Positions 41,970 through 50,581 of a stretch of DNA of 51,525 nt are shown in pieces. The number at the start of each line of letters is the position of its first letter. The first letter of the stretch is position 1. The stretch lies in the NCBI GenBank assembly GCA_964569845.1, contig CAZMUQ010000007.1:1-51525 (forward strand). The letters are read 5' to 3'. Origin of the DNA: CAZMUQ01 sp964569845. Its GTDB lineage: Archaea > Thermoproteota > Bathyarchaeia > Hecatellales > Hecatellaceae. The position numbers and the translations under genes were made by a program. The notes beneath the pieces were generated by a model. The model saw only the letters and a list, made by a program, of their open reading frames with translations, was not told the origin of the DNA and ran no database searches.

Positions 41970-43496
41970 TTAGATGGCACTTACATATGCTACTGTATTC
42001 ATTGCAGCCTCAGCAGCTTTTGATGCCAAGTATATGAATGGGTGAGGCCAAACACCTATTAAGATACATAGGAATGCAAGTATACCCATGGGTAAAAGCA
42101 TGGAAAGAGGAGCCTCCTTAACATTTTCAAGTCCTTCTTTTGGAGCTTGCCATACAAGAATGTAGAGAAGACGTAGATAGTAGGAGAATCCTATTAATAT
42201 GTTTGCAAGCATTATAACTGCAAAAATCATCAATCCTGCATTTATTGTTGCCAGAAGTATTGCAAGTTCGCTGATAAATCCATTAAATGGTGGAATACCA
42301 GATATTGCTAAAGCTCCAACAGTAAGAATTACAGCTGTAGCATGCATCCTATGTCCAATGCCTGTAAGCTCTGTAAGACTCCTTGTTCCAGTAGCATGAA
42401 TAATCGCTCCAGCTGTAAGGAAGAGAAGAGCCTTCATTATTGCATGGTTTAAAACATGAAGTAAACCTGAAGTTAAACCGTAAAGCCCGTAAATTCCACC
42501 AACAAACCCAACAGAAATAGCTAGAAGTATGTAGCCTATTTGAGCTATACTACTAAAAGCTAGAAGTCTTTTAATATCATTTTGAAGTAAAGCCATAACA
42601 TTTCCAACAGTCATTGTTAAAGCTGCAAAAATTGCTGAAATTGTAACTATAATACCCCAATCTAGTGGGGCTGGATGAAGAATTGTGAAGAATATCCTAA
42701 TCATAGCAAAAACACCAGTCTTAATTACAACACCGGAAAGCATTGCACTTATGGGGGTTGGTGCAGCTGGATGTGCATCTGGAAGCCATGTATGCAAGGG
42801 TACAATTGAAGCCTTTATTCCGAATCCTGTTAAAAGAAGGCCAAATATTAGGTAAGTCCAAACTTTAATAGAACTATCAGCCCCAGATTGAGCAAAAACT
42901 CTGGCAATAAGCGAAAGATTCACCGAGCCAGTCATACCGTAAAGGAGGGCTATAGAAAACAAGATAAGCGCACTTCCAGCTGAACTCATAATTAAATATT
43001 TAAATCCAGCTTCAACAGGTTCCCAAAACTCCTTTCTAAATGCAACAAGAACATAAGAAGTTAAACACATAAGCTCCCAGAAAAGGAAGAGAGTAAAGAA
43101 GTCGCCTGAGAACGTTACTCCAACCATGCCTGCAACCATTGCTAGTAATAAGCTGTAGTATAATGAGTGGCCTGTATCATGTTCCATGTATCTTATGGAG
43201 AATATTGAAGCCATTAAACCAACAAGAATAAAGATTGCTGAAACATAGATACTAAGCATATCAACTTTTAAACATGAGCCTGAAAGTGGTGTTAAAGGAG
43301 ACCAGTAAACTAGAATACCATTTTTTGCTAGCCTAAGATCCTTGTAAAGATCATAAAGCAGGTATAATGATGCTAAAAAGCCTATGGATGAAAATACTCC
43401 TAAAACCTTGCCAATCCCCTTACCCCTAGCAACAGTTCCTATTAATGGTGAAATTAAGGCAAAAAGTATGAGACAATCTATGACTGGTGTAAACAT
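41970..43496 (-). CDS. Antiporter-like membrane subunit (NuoM/NuoN/MrpD-type) of the [NiFe] hydrogenase
   Basis: The 508-aa protein has about 14 membrane helices and the proton_antipo_M domain: FWELMCLTSYVLVAF, KASIVPLHTWLPDAHPAAPTPISAMLSG and NDIKRLLAFSSIAQIGYI. These hold the buried lysines, histidines and glutamate of ion-pumping subunits. It is of the MrpD/NuoN/HyfB type and shorter than NuoL. It starts at ATG 43496, 4 bp after the NuoL-like gene, behind AGGTG. It would add a second ion-translocating channel to the hydrogenase. Exact M versus N assignment needs a phylogeny. Confidence 0.87.
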   Translation of the reverse strand: MFTPVIDCLILFALISPLIGTVARGKGIGKVLGVFSSIGFLASLYLLYDLYKDLRLAKNGILVYWSPLTPLSGSCLKVDMLSIYVSAIFILVGLMASIFSIRYMEHDTGHSLYYSLLLAMVAGMVGVTFSGDFFTLFLFWELMCLTSYVLVAFRKEFWEPVEAGFKYLIMSSAGSALILFSIALLYGMTGSVNLSLIARVFAQSGADSSIKVWTYLIFGLLLTGFGIKASIVPLHTWLPDAHPAAPTPISAMLSGVVIKTGVFAMIRIFFTILHPAPLDWGIIVTISAIFAALTMTVGNVMALLQNDIKRLLAFSSIAQIGYILLAISVGFVGGIYGLYGLTSGLLHVLNHAIMKALLFLTAGAIIHATGTRSLTELTGIGHRMHATAVILTVGALAISGIPPFNGFISELAILLATINAGLMIFAVIMLANILIGFSYYLRLLYILVWQAPKEGLENVKEAPLSMLLPMGILAFLCILIGVWPHPFIYLASKAAEAAMNTVAYVSAI

Positions 43497-43500
43497 TCAC

Positions 43501-45288
43501 CTACACACCTCCAAGCCAGAATACTAGAATTATAAACAACAGTAAGCCTCCAATTATACAGCTAATGTTGTAGTTTAATATGCCAGGATGAGTCCGCCTA
43601 AACTTTTGAACTCCTGCAACAAATTTGTTAACAAAGATGTAGTAGTATAACTTATCAAAGTAGTAGCATTCATAAAGCATCCTTTGAATACCACCCAAAA
43701 TTCCTTTACCAAATATTGCAGGTGAAGGTTTACCTTTAGCATAAACATAGTACACTGGAAGAATACCAATAATCCATGCTAAAACGGATAAACCAATAAT
43801 CATTAAATCAACCTCACCTAGCCCATCTGCACCTATACCAAGAAATTGTGCAAAATCATGCTCAAAAAATCCGGTTATAAAGCATAGGGCAGCTAATATT
43901 AGGAGGGGGATGGTCATAACTTTTGGCTCATGAATGTGGAAGCGTTTAGCATACTCAGACTTTTTACCAAAGAATGTTAAGAATATAACTCTAAAGGAGT
44001 ATGCAACCGTTATTATTGCTGTAATGTAGAGGATTATAAATGCCCAAAGATTTCCCGTTTCTACTGCAATCTTAAGTATTAAGTCTTTAGACCAAAAACC
44101 ATTAAATGGAAATATACCACTTAAAGCAAAAACACCTACAAGGCATGTAGCAAAAGTTATTGGTGCATCATGCCTAAGACCACCATAATTACGCATATCC
44201 CTCATACCTCCAAGTGAATGGATAATTACACCAGCACTAAGGAAGAGAAGAGCCTTAAATACTGCATGACTCATCAGATGGAATTGGCTTACAAAAACTC
44301 CTGCACCAACAGCTAAACCTAGAGCAGACATCATATAACCTATTTGGCTTATAGTTGAATATGCCCATACACGTTTAATATCAACAGCAGCAAGTCCAGC
44401 TGTTGCTGAAACAAAAGCAGTTAAAGCACCAACCCAAATTAAGGCTGTAAGCCAAACTTCAGGAGCAACTGTCATATAGATCATGTGAGTTCTAGCCATA
44501 AGGTAAACCCCAGCTTTAACCATTGTTGCAGCATGGATAAGTGCACTAACCGTTGTTGGACCTTCCATCGCATCTGGAAGCCATGTATGTAATGGAAGTT
44601 GAGCAGATTTTCCTATTGCACCACCCAAAAGTAGAAGAGGAATAATGGTGAAAACTGCTGGAAGTGGCGCTAAAGTTTTAAGTGTTGTAACTAAATCTGA
44701 GAAGCTAAAACTTCCAACATTAAGGTAGATGAGGATTATTCCAACTAGGAGAAACACATCTCCAACCCTTGTAACTATGAAAGCTTTCATGCCAGCCTTT
44801 CTAGCTTCAGGACGCTCGTACCAGAAACCTATAAGAGCATAAGAGCATAAACCAACCATCTCCCAGAAAATGTAGAGAAGCAGAAAGTTATCAGCCATTA
44901 CAAGCCCTATCATTGAACCTATGAAGAGAAGCATAAAGAACCAGTATCTAGTTAAACTCTTATCTCCAGCCATGTATCCAAGCGAGTATAACAGAATTAA
45001 CGCACCAATCCATGCTACAACATTACACATAAAAACACTAAGAGGGTCAACAAGAACACCTATCTCAATCTTGAGGAGGTTTGGAATGAAAACCCATGTA
45101 ATCTTAGGATTAGGGTAAGGTGGACCTTGTAACACTGCAGGGATGAGAGTAGTTGCAATTAAAGCTGTTAAAAAGCCTATAATGATTGCAAAACCATCTC
45201 TAACTTTTGGATGTAGGGATGCCAGTGGAACTAAAACTGCAGCTATTAGTGGCAAACCCCAAACAAGGAAGGATGATTGAGGGAACAT
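43501..45288 (-). CDS. NuoL-type antiporter-like membrane subunit of the [NiFe] hydrogenase
   Basis: The protein has about 595 aa and about 15 membrane helices. It carries the NuoL core (KSAQLPLHTWLPDAMEGPTTVSALIHAATMVKAGVY in part, FWEMVGLCSYALIGFWY) and a long C-terminal region with FDKLYYYIFVNKF, which may form the lateral helix. I take ATG 45288, behind GGTGGC, instead of the upstream in-frame ATG at 45345, because the first membrane helix then begins normally. It is the first gene of the L-M pair, on the same strand as the B-K block but separated from it by the iron-sulfur gene on the other strand. Confidence 0.9.
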   Translation of the reverse strand: MFPQSSFLVWGLPLIAAVLVPLASLHPKVRDGFAIIIGFLTALIATTLIPAVLQGPPYPNPKITWVFIPNLLKIEIGVLVDPLSVFMCNVVAWIGALILLYSLGYMAGDKSLTRYWFFMLLFIGSMIGLVMADNFLLLYIFWEMVGLCSYALIGFWYERPEARKAGMKAFIVTRVGDVFLLVGIILIYLNVGSFSFSDLVTTLKTLAPLPAVFTIIPLLLLGGAIGKSAQLPLHTWLPDAMEGPTTVSALIHAATMVKAGVYLMARTHMIYMTVAPEVWLTALIWVGALTAFVSATAGLAAVDIKRVWAYSTISQIGYMMSALGLAVGAGVFVSQFHLMSHAVFKALLFLSAGVIIHSLGGMRDMRNYGGLRHDAPITFATCLVGVFALSGIFPFNGFWSKDLILKIAVETGNLWAFIILYITAIITVAYSFRVIFLTFFGKKSEYAKRFHIHEPKVMTIPLLILAALCFITGFFEHDFAQFLGIGADGLGEVDLMIIGLSVLAWIIGILPVYYVYAKGKPSPAIFGKGILGGIQRMLYECYYFDKLYYYIFVNKFVAGVQKFRRTHPGILNYNISCIIGGLLLFIILVFWLGGV

Positions 45289-45423
45289 TTCGCCACCAAC
45301 ATCAAGCTCTTTTCTTTTGATTTTGTTATACACAACCACTTTCATTTATAAGATTTTGGGTTAAATTGTGGAGAAAATTTACCTAAAAATGTGAAAATAA
45401 AGTTTAAAATTCAGCATACAATT

Positions 45424-45457
45424 ATAACAACACTTAAAAACTATAATAACACTTAAA
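45424..45457. repeat. 15-bp direct repeat, 19-bp period, before the iron-sulfur protein gene
   Basis: ATAACAACACTTAAA (45424-45438) is followed by ATAATAACACTTAAA (45443-45457), 14 of 15 bases identical with a period of 19 bp. It sits in the 195-bp divergent region between the NuoL-like gene (start 45288) and the iron-sulfur gene (start 45484). Tandem sites in a divergent promoter suggest an operator. The TTAAA parts could also be TATA elements. Confidence 0.45.
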
Positions 45458-45483
45458 GCATTGTTGCACACTGTAAGTTTTTG

Positions 45484-46575
45484 ATGAGGTGGAAAAAATT
45501 GGAAAAAGACCCTTATGAGGTACTTACAGAACGTTTAGGTTTCCCGGGGTCAGTTTACCTGCGCCGTATTCTTCAATATTTAATGACTCCTGAGCAAGCA
45601 AGAGTAGCTGTGGAGCTTCCTGGAAGCATCGAGGAAGTTTCACAAAAAACAGGAATACCTGCAGATAAAGTTAAAGAAATGCTTGATGATTTATTCCGCA
45701 AAGGTGTTACATTTCCAAAAGATTTTGATAAACGTGATTACTTTAGATTTGCTAGGGATATTATTCAACTTCATGATGCTACTCTTGCAACAAAGCAACT
45801 TGACCCTGAAAAGGATAAAGAATATTTTAAGCTTTGGCATGAATTTGGGGTTCATGAATCATACAAGAAGCTTGGCGAAATTTTTTCAAGTTTAGGTAAA
45901 CCTTTCTTCCGTGTAGTTCCAGCATATAATGCAATTAAGGATTTGCCTGATGTTTTACCGTGTGAAAATATACGTGAACTTTTTAAAGCTCAAGATTTTA
46001 TTGCTGTTGTTCCATGCTCATGTCGTATGGTTAAAATTGGAGTTGGAGAGAAATGTGACCATACGGAGGAGTTAAAACAGTGGCATTGTATCCAAGTTGG
46101 ACGTGGAGCAGAATATGTTATTAAAAGAGGCTCAGGTGTAAAATTAAGTTTAGAGGAAGCAATCAGAATTTTAGATGAAGCTGAAAAAGATGGTCTTATC
46201 CATACGTGGCCTAATACTGCCGCAATAAAGGGAGCAGGAGTTTACACAATGTGTAATTGTTGTGGAGATTGCTGTGAATTTTTCTTGTCTTCAAGAGCAG
46301 CAAAAATACCATTAAATGTTATGGTTGAAAAAAGTAGGTATGTAGCCTATACAGACCTTGAGAAATGTACTGGATGTCAAACATGCATAGAGCGTTGCTC
46401 TTTTGATGCAATAGAGTTAGTAAAACCTGAAGGAAGTAAAAAATATAAAGCCTCAGTTAACGCTGAAAAATGTTTTGGATGCGGAGTTTGCGTTGTTGGA
46501 TGTCCTCAGGGTGCAATAAAAATGAAGGCTGTACGTCCACCTGAACATATACCAGGAATAAGCCAGAAAACCTAA
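45484..46575 (+). CDS. wHTH-like / multi-cysteine / 2x[4Fe-4S] ferredoxin protein inside the hydrogenase locus
   Basis: The product has about 363 aa. Residues 35-80 (TPEQARVAVELPGSIEEVSQKTGIPADKVKEML) look like a winged helix. A central region carries C178, C180, C191, C202, then a dense CNCCGDCC block (257-264). The C terminus has two [4Fe-4S] motifs (C295-305, C330-340). It could be a redox carrier for the hydrogenase, or a redox sensor that controls it. No heme or flavin motif is seen. It lies on the strand opposite the hydrogenase genes, between K and L. The start is uncertain: ATG 45484, TTG 45481, or TTG 45499 with GAGGTGG 7 nt before it. Confidence 0.8.
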   Translation: MRWKKLEKDPYEVLTERLGFPGSVYLRRILQYLMTPEQARVAVELPGSIEEVSQKTGIPADKVKEMLDDLFRKGVTFPKDFDKRDYFRFARDIIQLHDATLATKQLDPEKDKEYFKLWHEFGVHESYKKLGEIFSSLGKPFFRVVPAYNAIKDLPDVLPCENIRELFKAQDFIAVVPCSCRMVKIGVGEKCDHTEELKQWHCIQVGRGAEYVIKRGSGVKLSLEEAIRILDEAEKDGLIHTWPNTAAIKGAGVYTMCNCCGDCCEFFLSSRAAKIPLNVMVEKSRYVAYTDLEKCTGCQTCIERCSFDAIELVKPEGSKKYKASVNAEKCFGCGVCVVGCPQGAIKMKAVRPPEHIPGISQKT

Positions 46576-46629
46576 AAAATTTCATCTTCCCAATACTTTT
46601 TCTTTAAAAGTTAAAACAAGTCTCCGTGT

Positions 46630-46929
46630 TTAGTATCTTAGCCTTTTAAGTTCACGTATATCAAGAGTTCTATAATGCCTATATGCTTGAACTGTTATAG
46701 CTAAACCTACAGCAGCTACGCATCCACCAACACCTATAGCTAAAATAGCTAAAGAGGGAATGACAGGATCTATAACTCCAGGTTTCCTTATAGCGAAGCT
46801 TATAAGCGCTAAAATAGCTCCATTTGTCATTATTTCAACACTAAGGATAAGTTTAATCATGTTTCTTTTGCTTGCAAGAGCATAAATACCTAAAACTATG
46901 AGTAAAAAAGCTCCAAGCAATCCTACCAT
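46630..46929 (-). CDS. NuoK-type membrane subunit of the [NiFe] hydrogenase
   Basis: The protein has about 99 aa and three membrane helices, the size and shape of NuoK/MrpC. NMIKLILSVEIMTNGAILAL holds a membrane glutamate in the second helix, typical of the NuoK proton path. I choose ATG 46929, with GGAGG 6 nt upstream. GTG 46941 is in frame but overlaps the SD region. It is the last gene of the co-directional B-to-K block. Confidence 0.88.
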   Translation of the reverse strand: MVGLLGAFLLIVLGIYALASKRNMIKLILSVEIMTNGAILALISFAIRKPGVIDPVIPSLAILAIGVGGCVAAVGLAITVQAYRHYRTLDIRELKRLRY

Positions 46930-46940
46930 GAAAGCCTCCA

Positions 46941-47201
46941 CTATTTTTCACCCTCCAACCTAAATAAAGCTATGCAACCCATAGCAGATGAGAAGAAAAT
47001 GATACCAAGAATTATGACATCTAAAACTCTTAAGCTCCAGAGAGATGCACTAATAGCCTTACTAGCTAAGGCGTAAGCTACAACCATTATAGGTGATTGA
47101 AGGAATGGAAAAATTTTAGTAAAGAATAATATGGAGAAAAATACTACTACCAGCAATATACTTAAAATTGCACCCGCTATGGATAAACTATCCACTTTCA
47201 T
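46941..47201 (-). CDS. Second half of NuoJ-type membrane subunit
   Basis: The 86-aa protein has three membrane helices (SIAGAILSILLVVVFFSILF, IMVVAYALASKAISASLW, VLDVIILGIIFFSSAMGCIA). By order and size it corresponds to the C-terminal half of NuoJ, whose gene is split in two here. It overlaps the preceding half by 4 bp (ATGA). A split J is also seen in the Fpo operon of Methanosarcina. No strong sequence motif is present, so the call rests on topology and position. Confidence 0.72.
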   Translation of the reverse strand: MKVDSLSIAGAILSILLVVVFFSILFFTKIFPFLQSPIMVVAYALASKAISASLWSLRVLDVIILGIIFFSSAMGCIALFRLEGEK

Positions 47202-47455
47202 TTAGACTTTCTAACCTCCCTTCTACTTGTTAACATTACAGCAGCAATAGCAAGAGCAACAACAGCTCCAGCATAAATTAGGAGTTGGAAAATGCCAACG
47301 TAAATAACGTTAACAGCAAAATAGAAAATCCCTACGGATATACACATAAGAGAAAAGCAAAAGATAGCATAAATTATATCCTCAACCTCAATGGTTAAAA
47401 TAGCAAAAATAACTGCAAAAATTATTGGGATAGCAGCCATTAGAAGAGAATTCAT
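47198..47455 (-). CDS. First half of NuoJ-type membrane subunit
   Basis: The 85-aa protein has three membrane helices. It carries the NuoJ signature YVGIFQLLIYAGAVVALAIAAVML (helix 3, the gating helix in complex I). This is the N-terminal half of NuoJ. The second half follows in an overlapping frame. The 84-bp gap before it is the only sizeable break inside the B-K block. Confidence 0.82.
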   Translation of the reverse strand: MNSLLMAAIPIIFAVIFAILTIEVEDIIYAIFCFSLMCISVGIFYFAVNVIYVGIFQLLIYAGAVVALAIAAVMLTSRREVRKSK

Positions 47456-47539
47456 ATCCCATTACCGTAAAGTTTTCCTACAATCTTTAAATCCAAGCTT
47501 AAACTAATATAAAACATTTTTGTTTTAAACCTGCAATTT

Positions 47540-47881
47540 TTAACTTTTCCCACGTTTAAACTCTATAACTACTGGCTTATAATCTGCAAGCTCATATTCG
47601 TTTGTCATTTTTAAAGCATCTTTTGGACATGTTGAAACACACTGAGAACAAAATACGCATCTTGACAGATAATACCTAAACTCTGCTGTAGGACCTTTTC
47701 CAACCATTTCAAGAGCAAACGATGGGCAAACTGTAACACATAAACCACAACCAACACATTTATCAGCATCCCAGCTAAGTTTACCTCTAAAACCTTCAGG
47801 TGGAGATATCTTCTCAAACGGATATTTTAATGTTATAGGCTTCTTAAACAGGTGTTTTGCAAGCTCCGGCTCCATAGCCAT
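47540..47881 (-). CDS. NuoI-type 2x[4Fe-4S] ferredoxin subunit
   Basis: The protein has about 113 aa with two [4Fe-4S] motifs: CVGCGLCVTVCP (42, 45, 48, 52) and CVFCSQCVSTCP (75, 78, 81, 85). It links external ferredoxin to the cluster chain of the complex. I take ATG 47881, which sits about 10 nt after GGAGGTG. The GTG 47893 start overlaps that ribosome-binding site. It overlaps or abuts the end of the NuoH-like gene. Confidence 0.9.
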   Translation of the reverse strand: MAMEPELAKHLFKKPITLKYPFEKISPPEGFRGKLSWDADKCVGCGLCVTVCPSFALEMVGKGPTAEFRYYLSRCVFCSQCVSTCPKDALKMTNEYELADYKPVVIEFKRGKS

Positions 47882-47882
47882 T

Positions 47883-48881
47883 CTAAATAACACCTCCTAC
47901 AAGTAATGCTTGAATAAGTACTATTTCAAGAAGAGATATTATAGCAAGATTTTTCCATGAGAAATGAACCATTTGGTCTATTCTTAACCTTGCAAACAAG
48001 GTTCTAATGTTGGAAAATATTAGTAGGATTATTGTTGCTTTAATGATGAACCATATAAAGTATGAAACCTGAACTGGAAGGAAAGGTATGATAGGCCCGT
48101 AAGGTCCTCCAAGGAAGAGAGCTGCAAGTAAGGCTGAGGCTAATGCAAGTTCAACATCTATTGAAAGCCTAATTAATGCAAGTCTACGCCCACTAAATTC
48201 TGTAAGCCATCCTGCAACAATCTCCTGCTCAGCTTCAGGAATATCAAAAGGTATTCTTTCAAGCTCAGCTTGGAAGCATACTATTGATACTGCTAAAGCT
48301 GGAAGTAAAGCTATAGCTGCAATAATGTTTGAGCCTACATACTGAGCTATAATGCTGATATTTAAGCTTCCAGCTACAATAGCAGCTGAAACTAGACAAA
48401 TAGCTAAAGGAATTTCATATCCAAGCAACTGAAATGCAAGTCTAACTCCACCTACAGCCCCAAAAATATTTGTTGAACCCCAGGCTCCAAGGAACTTTAC
48501 TACAGCTATCATTGTTAGCAGAAAAATTACTAAAATTAAATCTCCCTCAAAAGATGCTAAAGCAACATTTCTTAAAAGTGGAACTATAGGAACAAAGAAG
48601 AAGGCTGTTAAAGATAGGGTTAAAAGGAATATTGGTGTTAAAGTGAAAAGTAGGCGGTCTGACGCAGCTGGAATTATATCCTCTTTAACCATTAGCTTTA
48701 TAAAGTCTGCTAAAGGCTGCCAAAAACCTTTAGCACCAACATGAAGAGGCCCATATCTATTTTGAAGTTTAGCGTAAAACTTTCTATCTATCCATTCGTA
48801 GGTTAAAGCTAACCAGAATATAAAGAAAACTCCTGGAAATATGAGTAGTTCAATTAAACCGATTAAGCTTTCCCATACCAT
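47883..48881 (-). CDS. NuoH-type membrane subunit of the [NiFe] hydrogenase
   Basis: The 332-aa protein has about eight membrane helices. It carries the NuoH signature ERIPFDIPEAEQEIVAGWLTEFSG in part, followed by RRLALIRLSIDVE, and AKLQNRYGPLHVGAKGFWQPLADFIKL in part near the start. These acidic loops form the entry to the E-channel that couples redox to ion pumping. It starts at ATG 48881, behind GGAGGT, and overlaps the large-subunit gene by 19 bp, so the two are tightly coupled. Confidence 0.93.
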   Translation of the reverse strand: MVWESLIGLIELLIFPGVFFIFWLALTYEWIDRKFYAKLQNRYGPLHVGAKGFWQPLADFIKLMVKEDIIPAASDRLLFTLTPIFLLTLSLTAFFFVPIVPLLRNVALASFEGDLILVIFLLTMIAVVKFLGAWGSTNIFGAVGGVRLAFQLLGYEIPLAICLVSAAIVAGSLNISIIAQYVGSNIIAAIALLPALAVSIVCFQAELERIPFDIPEAEQEIVAGWLTEFSGRRLALIRLSIDVELALASALLAALFLGGPYGPIIPFLPVQVSYFIWFIIKATIILLIFSNIRTLFARLRIDQMVHFSWKNLAIISLLEIVLIQALLVGGVI

Positions 48882-50050
48882 TTTAAACTATACCTCCTAA
48901 GCTCTTCATTATTCCAAATCCAGCTTTTATTTTTTTTCTCATCGATAAAAGCAAATCTTGCAGTACAGCTTAAACAAGGATCTATCCCTGCAAATATTAT
49001 CGGTATATCCGCAACATGACATCCAATAAGCATTTTACATACTGAAGGAATGTTAGCAAGTGTTGGTGTCCTAATTTTTACTCTTTCAGGTTTCTCTGTT
49101 CCATTAGATTTAAGATAATAGAAGAGTTCTCCTCTAGGTGCTTCACCACGACTAATAACTTCATTTGGTGGAATATACCATGGAACTTTAACTTTTATTG
49201 GTCCTGAAGGCATATGGTCTAACGCATAACGTATAATGTTTATTGCTTCATATACCTCCCCAACTCTTACAATAATTTGAGATAAAACATCTCCGGTGGG
49301 ATAAGTTATAACGTTAAATGGAATTTCATCGTAAGCTTGGTAAGGATCATCAGCACGAACATCCCTTTTAACACCAGTCATTCTTAAAGTTGGACCTACA
49401 GCGCATAGGGCTATTGCATCTTGTGGAGAAAGTTTACCAACATCAACAACTCTTTCACGCAGGGTTGGCTCTTTTTCGACAACACCCTTATAAACATCCA
49501 TTCTTTTCTCTAAGATGTCAAGTCCCTTCCTAATTTTATCCGCTACTTCAGGTGAAATATCTCTTCTAACTCCTCCAACAGTTGAAATTGCATAATTAAC
49601 ACGGTTTCCAGATATAAGCTCCAATAAATCCATTACAACCTCACGGTCACGCCAAACATAGTAGAATAAGGTGTCAAACCCAAGCTCATGAGCAGCAACA
49701 CCAAGCCAAAGAGTGTGGCTATGTATTCTTTCAAGTTCAGAAACAATTACACGAATATATTGGGCTCTAGGTGGAGCCTCAATATCTAAAAGTTTTTCCA
49801 CTCCTTGAGTATAAACAAGTGTATGTATGAATGAGCATATACCACAAACTCTTTCACAAAGATAAATGTTTTGAATGTAGTTTCTTGATTCTGTTGCTTT
49901 TTCAATTCCCCTATGAGTATGAATTCTAGGCCAAACATCAACAACAATATCTCCATCAACCTTAAACAATAGGAGTATAGGTTCTTTTAAAGCCGGATGC
50001 TGGGGACCTATAGGAACTTCAAAAGCAGTTCCAACTTCCTTTTCAAGCAT
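48863..50050 (-). CDS. Group 4 [NiFe] hydrogenase large (catalytic) subunit, NuoD-like
   Basis: The protein has about 395 aa and belongs to the NuoD/hydrogenase large-subunit family. It keeps both metal-binding cysteine pairs: C69 and C72 in ERVCGICSFIH (L1) and C359 and C362 in DPCLSCTAR (L2). True NuoD/FpoD proteins have lost these, so this subunit should bind Ni-Fe and make or use H2. About 30 residues follow Arg365. Group 4 enzymes are usually processed after a residue near this position, so the tail may be a cleaved maturation peptide. I choose ATG 50050, about 10 nt after GGAGGTG, rather than the upstream TTG 50083. No maturation genes (hypA-F, endopeptidase) are in the window. Confidence 0.92.
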   Translation of the reverse strand: MLEKEVGTAFEVPIGPQHPALKEPILLLFKVDGDIVVDVWPRIHTHRGIEKATESRNYIQNIYLCERVCGICSFIHTLVYTQGVEKLLDIEAPPRAQYIRVIVSELERIHSHTLWLGVAAHELGFDTLFYYVWRDREVVMDLLELISGNRVNYAISTVGGVRRDISPEVADKIRKGLDILEKRMDVYKGVVEKEPTLRERVVDVGKLSPQDAIALCAVGPTLRMTGVKRDVRADDPYQAYDEIPFNVITYPTGDVLSQIIVRVGEVYEAINIIRYALDHMPSGPIKVKVPWYIPPNEVISRGEAPRGELFYYLKSNGTEKPERVKIRTPTLANIPSVCKMLIGCHVADIPIIFAGIDPCLSCTARFAFIDEKKNKSWIWNNEELRRYSLKWYGKA

Positions 50051-50066
50051 AAAGCTTAAACACCTC

Positions 50067-50570
50067 CTAGATCCCTTTAACACCTCTCCTTCTTTCTTCT
50101 TCTAATCTTTCACGTATCTTTTCTATAGTCCAATCTTTTCTTAAGGGGAAGACATCTACAGGCCATCCATCTGAAAGTATAAAGTTTTCTTTTCGAGGAT
50201 TGCCTTCAAAAGTAATTCCAAAAAGCTCATAAACTTCTCTCTCATAAAAAACTGCTCCCGGAACAATATCCACTATACTAACCATCTTAGGATTATCCCT
50301 AGGAATTCTGATTCTCAAGGAGAAAGTATTAATACCATCATTTAAGTGATAGATAAGTTCAAATTGGTTATCCTTTATAAGGTCAACTCCACTAATAGTA
50401 ATTAAATGTTTACAATCTAACTCATTAACCATGTAAGAAATTGCATTCCTAAGCTTATCAGCCCTTACAAGAATAAAACAGTTCCTTGGAGGTTGAAATT
50501 TAACATCCAAAATATTTTCAGCACCAAGATAAGATTTTAATTTTTCAACACCCTCTTCTAAGCTAACCAA
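50067..50570 (-). CDS. NuoC-type (30-kDa) subunit of the [NiFe] hydrogenase
   Basis: The 167-aa protein matches the 30-kDa subunit: DLIKDNQFELIYHLNDG, SLRIRIPRDNPKMVSIVDIVPGA, then YEREVYELFGITFEGNPR, the signature of complex I NuoC and of the hydrogenase counterpart. It helps hold the catalytic domain together. It starts at TTG 50570, about 8 nt after AGGTGA, and lies 16 bp before the large subunit. It is separate from NuoD, as in Fpo, whereas several bacterial group 4 enzymes have C and D fused. Confidence 0.9.
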   Translation of the reverse strand: MVSLEEGVEKLKSYLGAENILDVKFQPPRNCFILVRADKLRNAISYMVNELDCKHLITISGVDLIKDNQFELIYHLNDGINTFSLRIRIPRDNPKMVSIVDIVPGAVFYEREVYELFGITFEGNPRKENFILSDGWPVDVFPLRKDWTIEKIRERLEEERRRGVKGI

Positions 50571-50581
50571 AAAATTCTCAC

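Noticed and set aside
45289..45483. CRISPR array
   Set aside because: Only two repeat copies are present with a 19-bp period, too short and too few for CRISPR. No cas genes are in the window.
48863..50050. NADH/F420H2 dehydrogenase (Nuo/Fpo) D subunit
   Set aside because: Overall similarity and gene order suggest Fpo, but both Ni-Fe cysteine pairs are present, and the small subunit has C-x2-C. A hydrogenase is the better call.
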